Assembly (NCBI GenBank): GCA_965223825.1
Contig: OZ245018.1
Coordinates: forward strand, 868,001 to 932,000
Source of the DNA: CAJXQU01 sp965223825
GTDB taxonomy: Bacteria; Pseudomonadota; Gammaproteobacteria; CAJXQU01
Direction: 5' to 3'
DNA length: 64,000 nucleotides
Shown here: positions 50,778-60,729 of the stretch, piece by piece
Layout of the letters: each line of letters opens with the position of its first letter
Position numbering within the stretch: position 1 is the first letter of the stretch
The notes under the pieces: model-generated
The model's input: the letters and a program-made list of their open reading frames with translations, nothing else
What the model was told of the DNA's origin: nothing
Database searches by the model: none
Made by a program: the position numbers and the translations under genes

Positions 50778-52955
50778 TTATTTCTGCGCTGCTTTGTACT
50801 CGCGACGACGACGTGTGAGAGCTGGTTCTGTGTAGCCGTTTGGTTCCTCTCGGCCAGTAAATACCAAGTCAAGCGCTGCTTGGAATGCGATACTGGTATC
50901 GAATTCCGGCGCCATCGGTGAGTAAGCCGGGTCATTGGCATTTTGACGATCAACAATTGCGGCCATTTTCTTGAAGACGTTGATGATCTGATCACGTGTA
51001 ACCAAACCATGATGTAACCAGTTAGCAATGTGCTGACTGGAAATCCGCAACGTAGCACGATCTTCCATTAACGGCACATCGTGAATATCAGGCACTTTTG
51101 AGGCACCTACACCTAGATCAATCCAGCGTACCACGTAGCCCAAAATGCCTTGTGCGTTATTTTCTAATTCGCTGCAGATTTCACCTTCACTTAATTCACG
51201 ATCACCCAACAATGGGATAGTCAAAATATCATTCAGACTCGCACGAGGGCAGCGTGTGAGTTCACTTTGGCGTGTTTTAACATGCTCATGATGATAGTGA
51301 ATAGCGTGAAGTGTGGCAGCTATCGGAGAAGGCACCCAAGCGGTACTGGCACCGGCACGAGGGTGATTGATCTTGTTTTCCATCATCCCACTCATGTTGT
51401 CAGGTTCAGCCCACATGCCTTTCCCGATCTGGGCGTGGCCTGGGAGCCCAACTTCGAGGCCCACATCCACGTTCCAATCTTCATACGCAGATAACCATGT
51501 GGCATCTTTTAGTGCGGCTTTGGGTAAGAATGGGCCAGCTTCCATACTGGTGTGAATTTCATCGCCAGTACGATCAAGGAAACCTGTGTTGATGAAGATC
51601 ACGCGTTCTTGTGCGACGCGGATACATTCTTTCAGATTAACTGTGGTACGACGTTCTTCATCCATGATGCCGATTTTGACAGTGTTTTTCGGTAGTCCAA
51701 GCGCTTCTTCCACTTTACCGAAGAGGTCAACAGTGAAAGCGACTTCTTCCGGGCCGTGTTGTTTTGGCTTAACAATATACACGCTACCAGTGCGGCTGTT
51801 GCTGAATTCACCTTTGCCTTGTAGGTCATGCATGGCAGTGGCAATGGTCACCATTGCGTCGAGCATGCCTTCAGGAATTTCCTCACCGTCTGCAGTGATG
51901 ACGGCATCCGTAAACATGTGAATGCCGACGTTGCGTAACAACATTAAGCTGCGGCCTTGTAAGCGAAGTTCGCTGCCGTCAGGTGCGGTGTAGAAACGAT
52001 CACCAACCAAGGTACGCTCGATGGTTTCATCATCTTTGACGACGGTGCGTTTGAGGTTCCCTTTCATCAAGCCTAACCAGTTTGAGTAGACGCCAATTTT
52101 ATCGGGAGCATCCACGGCTGAAACGGAGTCTTCACAATCCATGATGGTGCTGATCGCAGATTCGAGGTGCACATCATAGACATTTGCCAGATCACCACGT
52201 CCGATGTAGAAACCTTCACCTATTCGGATTTCGATATGCATATCGTTATGTGAGAGGAGGATGCGTTCTGGTGCATCTTGGTCACCACTGTATCCGACAA
52301 AACGCTCACGTTTACCTAAACCGGTTTCACTACCGTCGCCCATGATCGCGACTAACTTGCCGGATTTGACCTTATATTTAACGACATAGTGATGGCTACC
52401 GACCGCGAGTGGCACATTGCGATCAAGAAAATCGCGGGTGTATTTAATGACCTGATTACCGCGTACTGGGTTGTATTTGTTGGTGCGTTTGCAGCCTTGC
52501 GCTTCGGGTATGACATCTGAGCCATAAAGCGCCTCGTACAAACTCCCCCAGCGTGCGTTCGCTGCATTTAGGCAGTAACGTGAATTACTGACCGGGACGA
52601 CGAGTTGTGGACCCGCAATCGTGCTTATTTCTTCGTCTATATTCGCAGTGCTGACAGTGAACGCATCACCCTCACGCACTAAATAGCCGATTTCATAAAG
52701 AAACTCGCGATAAGCATCGATATCGATCGGGGTTGTGGAATTTTTTTTGTGCCACTCATCAATTTGATCCTGCAAGGTATCGCGCTTGGTGAGTAAAGCT
52801 TTATTACGAGGGGTAAGTTCAGTGACAATCTTCGCGAAAGATGCCCAGAAATGTTCCGCATCTACGCCTACGCCTGGCAGGATTTCATCACAAACTAACT
52901 TATATAAGGAGCTATCAACTTGTAGTCCATTACAATCAATACGATCAGTCATCAT
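50778..52955 (-). CDS. glcB: Malate synthase G
   Basis: This enzyme condenses glyoxylate with acetyl-CoA to malate, in the glyoxylate shunt or glycolate use. The 725-aa product has the family length and segments such as GSHHYVVKYKVKSGKLVAIM, STIMDCEDSVSAVDAPDKI, LKECIRVAQERVIFINTGFL and MEAGPFLPKAALK. No isocitrate lyase gene is near, so the glyoxylate source is unknown. It lies 117 bp before the glutamate-synthase-like gene in transcription order, with an independent promoter possible. Confidence 0.97.
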   Translation of the reverse strand: MMTDRIDCNGLQVDSSLYKLVCDEILPGVGVDAEHFWASFAKIVTELTPRNKALLTKRDTLQDQIDEWHKKNSTTPIDIDAYREFLYEIGYLVREGDAFTVSTANIDEEISTIAGPQLVVPVSNSRYCLNAANARWGSLYEALYGSDVIPEAQGCKRTNKYNPVRGNQVIKYTRDFLDRNVPLAVGSHHYVVKYKVKSGKLVAIMGDGSETGLGKRERFVGYSGDQDAPERILLSHNDMHIEIRIGEGFYIGRGDLANVYDVHLESAISTIMDCEDSVSAVDAPDKIGVYSNWLGLMKGNLKRTVVKDDETIERTLVGDRFYTAPDGSELRLQGRSLMLLRNVGIHMFTDAVITADGEEIPEGMLDAMVTIATAMHDLQGKGEFSNSRTGSVYIVKPKQHGPEEVAFTVDLFGKVEEALGLPKNTVKIGIMDEERRTTVNLKECIRVAQERVIFINTGFLDRTGDEIHTSMEAGPFLPKAALKDATWLSAYEDWNVDVGLEVGLPGHAQIGKGMWAEPDNMSGMMENKINHPRAGASTAWVPSPIAATLHAIHYHHEHVKTRQSELTRCPRASLNDILTIPLLGDRELSEGEICSELENNAQGILGYVVRWIDLGVGASKVPDIHDVPLMEDRATLRISSQHIANWLHHGLVTRDQIINVFKKMAAIVDRQNANDPAYSPMAPEFDTSIAFQAALDLVFTGREEPNGYTEPALTRRRREYKAAQK

Positions 52956-53072
52956 CTACACCTGATTCTTGTTTAATTTGGTGCAGTGCAGTATAGCGAA
53001 TTTGTGGAAAAAAGATAGTTTCGTCGGAATGGATTCCTGTTCAGCTCAAGATACGTGTCAATGCATTTTTTA

Positions 53073-54602
53073 TTAATCTTGTGTGTCAGTCGGGATCTGG
53101 GCGCTCAGGTTGAAACGCTGGCGTGGTGTGACATCAGGAAAAATCTCATTTAACGGTAAAGAGCTGCCGTTAGCGGTAACGATGCGCACGTGGCGACGTT
53201 GCAGTTCGCGAGGTGATTTGACGCCACAAGAATGTGAAATTACACCGACTTCGTACTCCATATTTTTCGCGTATTTTGACACCCGAATGGCTTTGTCTTC
53301 CGGTACAAGCCCTCGCTGAAGTTTTTTATCATGTGTTGTGATGCCCGTGGGGCAGGTATTTTTATTACATTGCAGTGCTTGGATGCAGCCGAGCGCGAAC
53401 ATAAATCCACGTGCTGAAGTTATGAAATCAGCACCTGCGCATAACGCCCAAGCCACATCAGCGGGTGTGACCAGTTTGCCAGAAGCGATGACTTTTATAC
53501 GCTGCCGCAGATTATGTTCATTTAATTTGTCGACTAATAACGGTAGAGATTCACGTAAGGGTAAACCCATATCGTCAATTAATGGCATTGGTGCTGCACC
53601 AGTACCGCCTTCGGCACCATCGACAGTAATGAAGTCAGGGGCAAATTCGATTCCGCGTTCGTTGATCTTAGTAAATAGCGCATCAAGCCATGTCGCTTCA
53701 CCACCTACCGCCTTAAAGCCGACAGGCTTTCCGGTGACGTGGCGAATGTGTGTGATCATATCGAGCAGATCGTCATCGCAGCGGATATCAATATGACGAT
53801 TGGGGCTGATCGCATCTTGTCCGACCTCAATGCCACGCACTTCAGCAATTTCTTTAGTGATCTTGCTGCCAGGTACAATGCCGCCTTTACCGGGCTTTGC
53901 TCCTTGGCTTAATTTGATTTCGAACATTTTGACTTGATCATGCGCAGCGACTTCGCGGAGTTTTTGATCGGAGAGTTTTCCGTCTAAATCTCTCACGCCA
54001 TTTTTAGCCGTTCCGATCTGAAAAACCAGATCAGCACCGCCCTCAAGATGATAAGGGAATAAACCACCTTCGCCAGTATTCATCCAACAGCCAGCCAACG
54101 CTGCCCCTTTTGAGAGTGCACGTACGGCAGGTTTTGAAATCGCGCCATAACTCATGCCGGAGATATTGTATAAAGAGGCTGTATGGTACGGCGAAATGCA
54201 GTAAGGTCCGACGGTCACAAGATCCGGTGATACGGCATCATCTTTAAGTGTTGGGTAAGGACAATTGACGAAGATAACCGCGCCGGTGACGTTTTGGTTT
54301 TTGGTCGAGCCAAACGCAACCGTGTTATCAATATCTTTCGCAGCACGATAACACCAAGATCGTTGTGCACGATTGAACGGCATTTCCTCACGATCCATGC
54401 TGTAAAAATACTGCCGAAAGAATTCACCCATGTGTTCAAAAAAATACCGAAATCGTCCCACGACAGGATAATTCCGTCGGATGGCATGTTTCGTTTGGGT
54501 AATATCCATAACGTACATGACTGCGATCGAGACGATGGCGAAAACGATCAGGAATAAGGCGAGGCCAATGGCAAATTGTAGCGTCGTCGAGATTAAGTCC
54601 AT
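53073..54602 (-). CDS. FMN-binding glutamate-synthase-family protein
   Basis: The 509-aa product has an N-terminal membrane helix (LQFAIGLALFLIVFAIVSIA) and a GltB-type TIM barrel: SGMSYGAISKPAVRALSKGA, GEGGLFPYHLEGGADLVFQI, KPGKGGIVPGSKITKEIAEV, DGAEGGTGAAPMPLIDDMG and the cysteine cluster NKNTCPTGITTH. It has only the central FMN domain of glutamate synthase, with no amidotransferase part, so it is not a normal glutamate synthase. Some relatives act on methylated amines or are uncharacterised; the substrate here is unknown. Confidence 0.9.
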   Translation of the reverse strand: MDLISTTLQFAIGLALFLIVFAIVSIAVMYVMDITQTKHAIRRNYPVVGRFRYFFEHMGEFFRQYFYSMDREEMPFNRAQRSWCYRAAKDIDNTVAFGSTKNQNVTGAVIFVNCPYPTLKDDAVSPDLVTVGPYCISPYHTASLYNISGMSYGAISKPAVRALSKGAALAGCWMNTGEGGLFPYHLEGGADLVFQIGTAKNGVRDLDGKLSDQKLREVAAHDQVKMFEIKLSQGAKPGKGGIVPGSKITKEIAEVRGIEVGQDAISPNRHIDIRCDDDLLDMITHIRHVTGKPVGFKAVGGEATWLDALFTKINERGIEFAPDFITVDGAEGGTGAAPMPLIDDMGLPLRESLPLLVDKLNEHNLRQRIKVIASGKLVTPADVAWALCAGADFITSARGFMFALGCIQALQCNKNTCPTGITTHDKKLQRGLVPEDKAIRVSKYAKNMEYEVGVISHSCGVKSPRELQRRHVRIVTANGSSLPLNEIFPDVTPRQRFNLSAQIPTDTQD

Positions 54603-54842
54603 ACTGCTTCCCTCATAAAGAGTGCGAAGACCAAGTAAACGAAACAGAACCGTATTGAAACAGCGGCTCCTTTAAAATACAAGGAAGATTGAAGCATTTA
54701 AAATGCCAGTTATGAATAAGGTGCTGACATAGTCCGACTTAGCGTAAACTGACTGGTGATCAAAAGAGGGGCGTTGTCGTTTCCGTGGTACCGTTATTAT
54801 TAAAACGTTAAAAAATTCAAAAAAAATTAAATGGAGGTCCTC

Positions 54843-55292
54843 ATGAAATTCAGCCATCTTTTAATCTGGCTAATCTTGATCGCAAACAGCGTTGCTATTT
54901 ATTGTTTGTATTGCAATAAACACACGAGCGAGATCCCAAACATGGTGGGTACGTGGTCGGGTGAGAATGTCACTGTTTCTGATCTAAAAGGCTATAAAGT
55001 CTGGGGCGAAAAAGTAATCTATATCACCGAGCAAACAGATCGCCGTTTTCGCGGCACCTTCACGTATCCAGACGGTACGAAGAATTTCTTTGGGGTGATC
55101 TATCCAGATAATAAAACGTTCACTTGGGTGGCGAGTAATAGCAAAGGCTTCAATCACGGAATGATTCTAGACGATCAGACGATAGGTGCATGTTATGTCG
55201 AATCGTGGGAGCAAGCCACGGCTGGGTGTGCAACGTTAACGCGAGGTGCTTCAGTGGCTGCGTCAGTAGAGTCTGATGAGAGTGGGGAATAA
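54843..55292 (+). CDS. Hypothetical membrane-anchored protein (149 aa)
   Basis: GGAGGT ends five bases before the ATG at 54843, so this start is better than a codon 12 bases earlier. A membrane helix (HLLIWLILIANSVAIYCLY) is followed by a soluble beta-rich part with GTWSGENVTVSDLKGY and a TYPDGTKNFFGVIY repeat-like segment. The family is not recognised. It is probably an exported or anchored domain of lipocalin-like size; this is a guess from length and strands. Confidence 0.7.
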   Translation: MKFSHLLIWLILIANSVAIYCLYCNKHTSEIPNMVGTWSGENVTVSDLKGYKVWGEKVIYITEQTDRRFRGTFTYPDGTKNFFGVIYPDNKTFTWVASNSKGFNHGMILDDQTIGACYVESWEQATAGCATLTRGASVAASVESDESGE

Positions 55293-55316
55293 AACAGCTC
55301 AAAAAGTCATGTGATT

Positions 55317-56000
55317 TTACGCATCATGGTCAGCTAAATCGGCTTGATTAACGAGTGTTACGTTTGGTAATTCAACTTGCGCGGAATAGACGATTTGAGG
55401 CCAACTTTTACAGAAAAGGTTAACGACGGCTTCAAGCCCTGAGCGACTTATTCCAGAGCAAGCTTGAATGCATAAACCTTGATGCATACTAGCGGTGTAT
55501 TTTGCTAAACAGCGAGTGTTAGTGTTGTCGGCAAACTCACCATCGGTAATCGCATTTTCAAAACGTGTCGTTAGCATTCTTTCAAAGGTATCACGATGCT
55601 TAATCAAACTATTTTTGACGACGTTGGTATCGTTAGTACCGACAAGCGCACCATGAACGAGCAAGCAACCGTTTGGTGTGTCAGGTGTCGTCATGCGTGC
55701 TACGGCTGTTTTCAATAAATGTTCTACTACGGTTTGTGTTGTTGATGCGGCTAAGCTTTCTTGCACGTAGCTTAATGGCCCGTTGACATAATGTTCGATG
55801 ACTTTATTGAACAAGGTTTGTTTATTACCAAATGCTGCGTAGAGACTCGGGCGGTTAATGCCCATGGCATCGGTAAGATCAGACAGGCTCGTTCCTTCGT
55901 AGCCATGCTCCCAAAAAACCCGCATAGCAATATCTAACACATCCTGTTTGTTAAATGCCGGAGGACGTCCGCGTGTTCTGGTTTTTTCAGCTTCAATCAT
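55317..56000 (-). CDS. TetR family regulator
   Basis: The 227-aa product has a TetR DNA-binding domain (FNKQDVLDIAMRVFWEHGYE, GTSLSDLTDAMGINRPSLYA, AFGNKQTLFNKVIEHY) at residues 18-70, and a C-terminal ligand domain with VVNLFCKSWPQ. The basic N terminus is TRTRGRPPAFN. No partner gene is divergent within 500 bp except the Ada-like gene, so the target is uncertain. Confidence 0.93.
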   Translation of the reverse strand: MIEAEKTRTRGRPPAFNKQDVLDIAMRVFWEHGYEGTSLSDLTDAMGINRPSLYAAFGNKQTLFNKVIEHYVNGPLSYVQESLAASTTQTVVEHLLKTAVARMTTPDTPNGCLLVHGALVGTNDTNVVKNSLIKHRDTFERMLTTRFENAITDGEFADNTNTRCLAKYTASMHQGLCIQACSGISRSGLEAVVNLFCKSWPQIVYSAQVELPNVTLVNQADLADHDA

Positions 56001-56575
56001 GGTTTTTTTGTCTGTTTAGGGTCATGTGCTACAAGGGTTTTAATCTAATAATAAGTCTAGTAATAAAAGCTATTTGTACCTAACAGTATTAATAGCAGAT
56101 GATTGGTTCATGGCAGTAGACTTATTATACCGGGCAGTAAAAAATACATATCCATCTTAAACTTTAGGAGCATACTGAACGGTTATTTATTGGCGCGAAT
56201 CTATCAGACTAAAATTGCCAAAACTTGTTCGCGCAACCTTTACAGAAGGTGACCGAATTCGCATAAGTGACAGGCAAGCAATCCGCTCGCCGCGCAACCA
56301 AAAAACGACACAGTAATATGCCCATAGAACATCCTATTGATATAAGCCATAACCCATTTGGGGGGTGTCACTTTATCGATATTTTCAAAGTGATAAATGG
56401 TGCCATGTCTTACAAAACACACTCACTATTCAAACGTGAAAAAGACAACTTGTCAATTGTTAAAAAGTATTAACAGCAAGAAACGGAGTGTTATTTGATG
56501 TCCTACATCGCATGCTGATTTTTCTGTGTGAGAACAGAAATTTCAGCATAGGCAGTTGAGCGATCAATTTGTGCT
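56001..56575. other. Intergenic interval without a gene
   Basis: Short frames on both strands (near 56240-56470) have no family resemblance and no ribosome site. No N-terminal Ada domain is found here that could complete the following gene. The interval probably holds promoters for the TetR gene and the Ada-like gene. Confidence 0.45.
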
Positions 56576-57472
56576 GTGATAGAGAAATTGATCAAAACTA
56601 ACATATGGATAAAGGCAACGGCGAAGGCAATGGCCAAACACGATCCAAGCAATGCAGTCGAAACAGTGAAAACGGCTTGCCGATTAATTGAGTCTGCGGA
56701 AATACCACGCAACTTAACGAGCCTTGCGACCGAACTGGGATGGAGCGTTTCACATTTCCACCGAGTGTTTAAGCAAATCACAGGCGTTACTGCAAAAGCC
56801 TATGCTGATGAACATCGTACACAAAAGGTTAGGAAAGCCTTGAGCGAAGGGGCGTCTGTAACAGAGGCCATGTATGCGGCCGGTTATCAATCTAGCGGGC
56901 GTTTCTACGAAAATATAGCAGCACGGTTAGGCATGACGCCGCGTGAGTTTCGAGGAGGAGGACAGGCGAATAAAATTTTCTTTGCGATAGGCGAATGTGA
57001 TTTTGGTAGCATCCTTGTTGCGAGTACCGTTAAAGGCATCTGTTCGATCGCGCTTGATAGCGATCCAGTCAAACTCTTGAGAGAATTGCAGGATATGTTT
57101 CGCAGCGCAGAACTGATCGGCGCGGATAAAGAATATGAGGCACACATCGCAACGGTGATTGGTTTTATTGCGAAGCCAGAGAAAAGTTTTCCGTTGCCAC
57201 TCGATATTCACGGGACGGCTTTTCAACAACAAGTCTGGCAAGCATTACGAGAAATCCCGTTGGGGACGACGGTGAGTTATGCTGACATTGCGAATAAAAT
57301 TGATCGACCAAAATCAGTGCGCGCAGTGGCCGGTGCGTGTGCAGCAAATAAGATCGCGATCGCAATTCCTTGTCATCGTGTCGTAAGGCAAGATGGAAAT
57401 CTTTCCGGTTATCGTTGGGGAATTGCCCGAAAACAGGCATTGATTGATCGGGAGCAAGGGCAGGCCGAATAA
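56576..57472 (+). CDS. ada: Ada-like protein: AraC domain plus O6-methylguanine-DNA methyltransferase
   Basis: Ada senses and repairs alkylated DNA. The 298-aa product has an AraC-type helix-turn-helix (LATELGWSVSHFHRVFKQIT, then ADEHRTQKVRKALSEGAS) at about residues 45-135 and a methyltransferase domain with active cysteine in IAIPCHRVVRQDGNLSGYRW near 260. The N-terminal zinc domain that senses methyl-phosphotriesters is absent, so it is shorter than E. coli Ada (354). The start is uncertain: GTG at 56576, or ATG at 56630 just before the domain. The next genes are alkB and alkA, an adaptive-response cluster. Confidence 0.88.
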   Translation: MIEKLIKTNIWIKATAKAMAKHDPSNAVETVKTACRLIESAEIPRNLTSLATELGWSVSHFHRVFKQITGVTAKAYADEHRTQKVRKALSEGASVTEAMYAAGYQSSGRFYENIAARLGMTPREFRGGGQANKIFFAIGECDFGSILVASTVKGICSIALDSDPVKLLRELQDMFRSAELIGADKEYEAHIATVIGFIAKPEKSFPLPLDIHGTAFQQQVWQALREIPLGTTVSYADIANKIDRPKSVRAVAGACAANKIAIAIPCHRVVRQDGNLSGYRWGIARKQALIDREQGQAE

Positions 57473-57559
57473 ACAATACTAGTTATATTAAACACTCGGA
57501 AAATGGAATTATGGGTGAAGTCCATGAATCGATGGCTGTCATCAATGAACTAAAGACTT

Positions 57560-58237
57560 ATGCAAACTTCCGATCTTTTCTACTCACAAAAAACACTGCC
57601 GTGGTGTGAACAAATTGCGCCGCAGAGTTTTCATTTGCATGGATTTGCTTGCGATCAATCGTCGGTATTAGTGAGCGAGATAGAATCGTTGATCGCACAA
57701 TCGCCTCTACGCCATATGCAAACTCCCGGCGGGCGCGAGATGTCAGTTGCGATGACGAATTGTGGACGCTACGGATGGATCACTGATCGTAAAGGCTATC
57801 GCTATTCTGCTGTTGATCCACTGCGTCGTTCCGTTGCAAACAGCCAGATCAACGCTGCTTGGCCAGCCATGCCTGATCGGTTTCTAACACTTTCTCAAAC
57901 GGCTGCGGCAGAAGCAGGCTTTGCGAATTTTTCTCCTGATGCGTGTTTGATTAACTACTATTCAACCAGTGCGAAAATGGCCTTGCATCAAGATCGTGAT
58001 GAAGCGGATTTCAGCGCACCGATCGTCTCAGTGTCATTAGGTCAATCCGCTCAGTTTTTATTCGGCGGCTTAACAAGACGGGCCGAGACGAAGAAAATAA
58101 CATTACAACATGGTGACGTGATCGTTTGGGGAGGAGAAGATCGCTTGCGCTTTCATGGCATTAAATCAATCGCAGCCGGATCACATCCTTTAATCGGTGA
58201 AGGTCGATATAACCTGACATTCAGAAAGGCAAAGTAA
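57560..58237 (+). CDS. alkB: Alkylated DNA repair dioxygenase AlkB
   Basis: AlkB removes methyl groups from damaged bases using iron and 2-oxoglutarate. The 225-aa product has the HxD motif (MALHQDRDEADF, near residue 141), the third iron ligand in RLRFHGIKS, and the 2-oxoglutarate-binding RYNLTFRKA at the C terminus. Complete. It lies 87 bp after the Ada-like gene and 15 bp before alkA, so it is likely co-transcribed. Confidence 0.96.
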   Translation: MQTSDLFYSQKTLPWCEQIAPQSFHLHGFACDQSSVLVSEIESLIAQSPLRHMQTPGGREMSVAMTNCGRYGWITDRKGYRYSAVDPLRRSVANSQINAAWPAMPDRFLTLSQTAAAEAGFANFSPDACLINYYSTSAKMALHQDRDEADFSAPIVSVSLGQSAQFLFGGLTRRAETKKITLQHGDVIVWGGEDRLRFHGIKSIAAGSHPLIGEGRYNLTFRKAK

Positions 58238-58252
58238 TGAAACCAGCTAATA

Positions 58253-59152
58253 ATGAGCACGATCAATCTACACATTGAACTACCACAGCATTACCGATCG
58301 CAAGATATTTTGTCACTTTACGGGCGAGATGAAGAAGGGGTGTCTGAGCGTGTCGTTGCAGAAAATACATTTGAAAAAGCTGTAATCTTAAATGACGAGC
58401 CAGCGTTACTTTGCGTGAAATTATCAGAAAGTATTGCTGAAGTTAGTTTGGTTACGGATCATGCCAAAGCGGTAAACCGTCATCACCTGAAAGCCCTGAT
58501 CCGAAAAATACTTGGTTTGACGCAAGACGTAGAAAAATTCGAGAAGACATTTAAAACACATCCGGTCATAGGTGATCTGATCAAACGAAGTCGCGGACGA
58601 CGCGTACCCGTCATGGTCAGCCCATTTGAAGCATTATGTTGGGCGATAATGGGTCAGCAGATCAGTGTCAGTGCTGCGACTTCGATCAGGCGACGATTGA
58701 TTCAACTAACGGGTAGGAAATTTCGTGGTCAGATCATTTGTCACCCAACACCAGCAGAGATTGCAAATCGTACGATGCAAGAATTGACACTCATCGGATT
58801 ATCCAAAACCAAAGCAAATAGTGTGATTAACCTCAGTCAACGTGTTACCTCTGGTGAGCTTGATCTCAGTATCGATAATTCACCAGCGTCTCGTGAGCAA
58901 CTTCGCGAAACGTTATTGGCAATAAAAGGCGTTGGGCCATGGACGGTAAATTACACGCTACTGCGAGGTTATGGTTGGCTTGACGGCTCTTTGCATGGAG
59001 ACGTGGCTTTTCGACGCAACCTGCAGTTTTTATTAAAGCAGAAAGATAGTGTCTCCGACAAACAAGCAGAGCAGTGGTTATTGGAATTTACACCGTGGCG
59101 AGCACTGGTTGTTGCGCATATTTGGGCAGCGGAATATTCATCTCCTGAATAG
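58253..59152 (+). CDS. alkA: DNA-3-methyladenine glycosylase II
   Basis: AlkA cuts alkylated bases from DNA. The 299-aa product has an N-terminal AlkA_N-like part, the HhH-GPD core (PFEALCWAIMGQQISVSAAT, KGVGPWTVNYTLLRG) and the catalytic aspartate region GSLHGDVAFRRNLQ. The length is close to E. coli AlkA (282). It ends 5 bp before the convergent LysR gene, with no terminator between. Confidence 0.93.
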   Translation: MSTINLHIELPQHYRSQDILSLYGRDEEGVSERVVAENTFEKAVILNDEPALLCVKLSESIAEVSLVTDHAKAVNRHHLKALIRKILGLTQDVEKFEKTFKTHPVIGDLIKRSRGRRVPVMVSPFEALCWAIMGQQISVSAATSIRRRLIQLTGRKFRGQIICHPTPAEIANRTMQELTLIGLSKTKANSVINLSQRVTSGELDLSIDNSPASREQLRETLLAIKGVGPWTVNYTLLRGYGWLDGSLHGDVAFRRNLQFLLKQKDSVSDKQAEQWLLEFTPWRALVVAHIWAAEYSSPE

Positions 59153-59157
59153 AAAAT

Positions 59158-60072
59158 TTATTCTTCGAATAAGTGATCCGCGATGTAATCTTTGATTAAT
59201 TTAAGCCAATTTCCATCATGTTTTTTTAAATGAATAAAGCTATATCGAATCATCGGACTGGGTTGTTTTAATGGTCGATAAGTGGTGCCGTTTACACAAG
59301 TATTTTTTAAGGAAGCTGAAATACTCGCTACACCTTGACCGGCCGCAACATGACCGATGGCGGTTGATCGTGGTGCGGTTTCAATAATGTGTTTCGGGCT
59401 AAATCCGGCCTGCTGACAATGATAGATTATCTCGTCATACATTGATGGGTTCGTGTGTCGGGGGAACAAGATTAAGGTTTCATTTTTTAAATCAGCCAAT
59501 GAGATCGCAGATTTTTTTGTTAGTGGATGATCGCTCGGTAAGATGACACCGGTGGGATCAGACGCGATCGGAATGGTAGTGAGTAATGGATTTTTGGGGC
59601 GGTGAAGGATAAAAGCCGCATCGAGTTGTTTTGCGATGACTTTTGCGATCAGCTCATCCGATGTTGACTCGACAAAATTGAAATCACAATCGTCTAATTG
59701 ATTTTGCAAGTCTCGCACGATTGCCGGTAAGAAGCTCGACATGGCCGCACTCGAATATCCAAATTTTAACGACGCACTTTTCCCTGCGGCGATTTTACTG
59801 CTGCGATCAACCACGTCGTGCAACAAAGAAAATATTTGCGGGACTTTTTCGTAAAACGTCCGACCTGCTTCGGTGAGTTGGATCTGTCGACGACTGCGAT
59901 CAAAGAGGGCGAAACCTAACACTTCTTCAAGATGGGCAATTTGTTTGCTCAATGCGGGCTGTGCGATGTGTAATATTTCAGCAGCTTTACGAAAACTCAA
60001 TTGTTCAGCGATCGTCATGAAGCTGCGTAAGTGGCGCAATTCAAAATTCAACTGATAACGATTATGTATCAT
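59158..60072 (-). CDS. LysR family transcriptional regulator
   Basis: The 304-aa product has the LysR helix-turn-helix at residues about 12-70 (ELRHLRSFMTIAEQLSFRKA, AEILHIAQPALSKQIAHLEE) and a substrate-binding domain. ATG at 60072 matches the family start; a longer frame would add 21 untypical residues. It is divergent from the SnoaL-like gene at 60182, so that gene is its most likely target, through the 110-bp interval between them. Confidence 0.95.
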   Translation of the reverse strand: MIHNRYQLNFELRHLRSFMTIAEQLSFRKAAEILHIAQPALSKQIAHLEEVLGFALFDRSRRQIQLTEAGRTFYEKVPQIFSLLHDVVDRSSKIAAGKSASLKFGYSSAAMSSFLPAIVRDLQNQLDDCDFNFVESTSDELIAKVIAKQLDAAFILHRPKNPLLTTIPIASDPTGVILPSDHPLTKKSAISLADLKNETLILFPRHTNPSMYDEIIYHCQQAGFSPKHIIETAPRSTAIGHVAAGQGVASISASLKNTCVNGTTYRPLKQPSPMIRYSFIHLKKHDGNWLKLIKDYIADHLFEE

Positions 60073-60181
60073 TTGAGATAAAAAGAATATTAGAATGGAA
60101 TCGTTAATATAGTCATACTCCTCCCCAGATAACAAGTTTTGCCATTTATTTTTTACTGTAATTATTAGGAGATTATTGAGT

Positions 60182-60661
60182 ATGTCTTTATTTTATAACA
60201 ACTTTTCACGTTTTTTACGGAATGCGTTAGGTGTGGTTTTCCTGATCGCCCCGGTTTCTTTAACGCATGCCGAGACAGAACAATCCGACATGGATCTTGC
60301 GAGTAGTTTAGTTGCGCAATGGAATGCCGCGTTTAACAAAGCAGATTCGGCGGCCTTGGCGAATTTGTATGCAGAAGAGGCAAGTCTATCACCGGGTAAT
60401 GGTGAAGTTTTAAAAGGACGTGAAGCGATCCAATCGTTGTTTCAAGGCTTCATGGATGCGGGCGTGATTGAACATGCCATCACCGTGATTGAAGCGAAAC
60501 AGTCTGGAAATACATTACGCATTTTGGCGAATTGGTCAGCGCATATCGATAAAGAAGACGGTACGCGTGTTGAACTCGGCGGTATTTTATTAAACGTCTT
60601 GGAGCAAGATGAAGCAGGACAATGGTCTTCTGTTTCCCACGTGTGGAACTCACCGAGTTGA
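60182..60661 (+). CDS. Secreted SnoaL/DUF4440-like protein
   Basis: The 159-aa product has a signal peptide (LGVVFLIAPVSLTHAET, cut near residue 30) and a NTF2-like fold: SSLVAQWNAAFNKADSAALA, NLYAEEASLSPGNGEVLKGR, and EAIQSLFQGFMDAGV. This matches the SgcJ/EcaC or DUF4440 family, with no established reaction. The start at 60182 is chosen for its distance (10 bases) from GGAG. The LysR gene is divergent and may control it. Confidence 0.85.
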   Translation: MSLFYNNFSRFLRNALGVVFLIAPVSLTHAETEQSDMDLASSLVAQWNAAFNKADSAALANLYAEEASLSPGNGEVLKGREAIQSLFQGFMDAGVIEHAITVIEAKQSGNTLRILANWSAHIDKEDGTRVELGGILLNVLEQDEAGQWSSVSHVWNSPS

Positions 60662-60729
60662 GCCTGTTGCGATCAGAGGTTATGCCTCTGATCGCAATTT
60701 TTATAAGTTAAGAAAATGGATTGAGTGGT

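Noticed and set aside
56267..56473. Small gene upstream of the Ada-like gene
   Set aside because: No ribosome site, no family resemblance, and an equal frame on the other strand.
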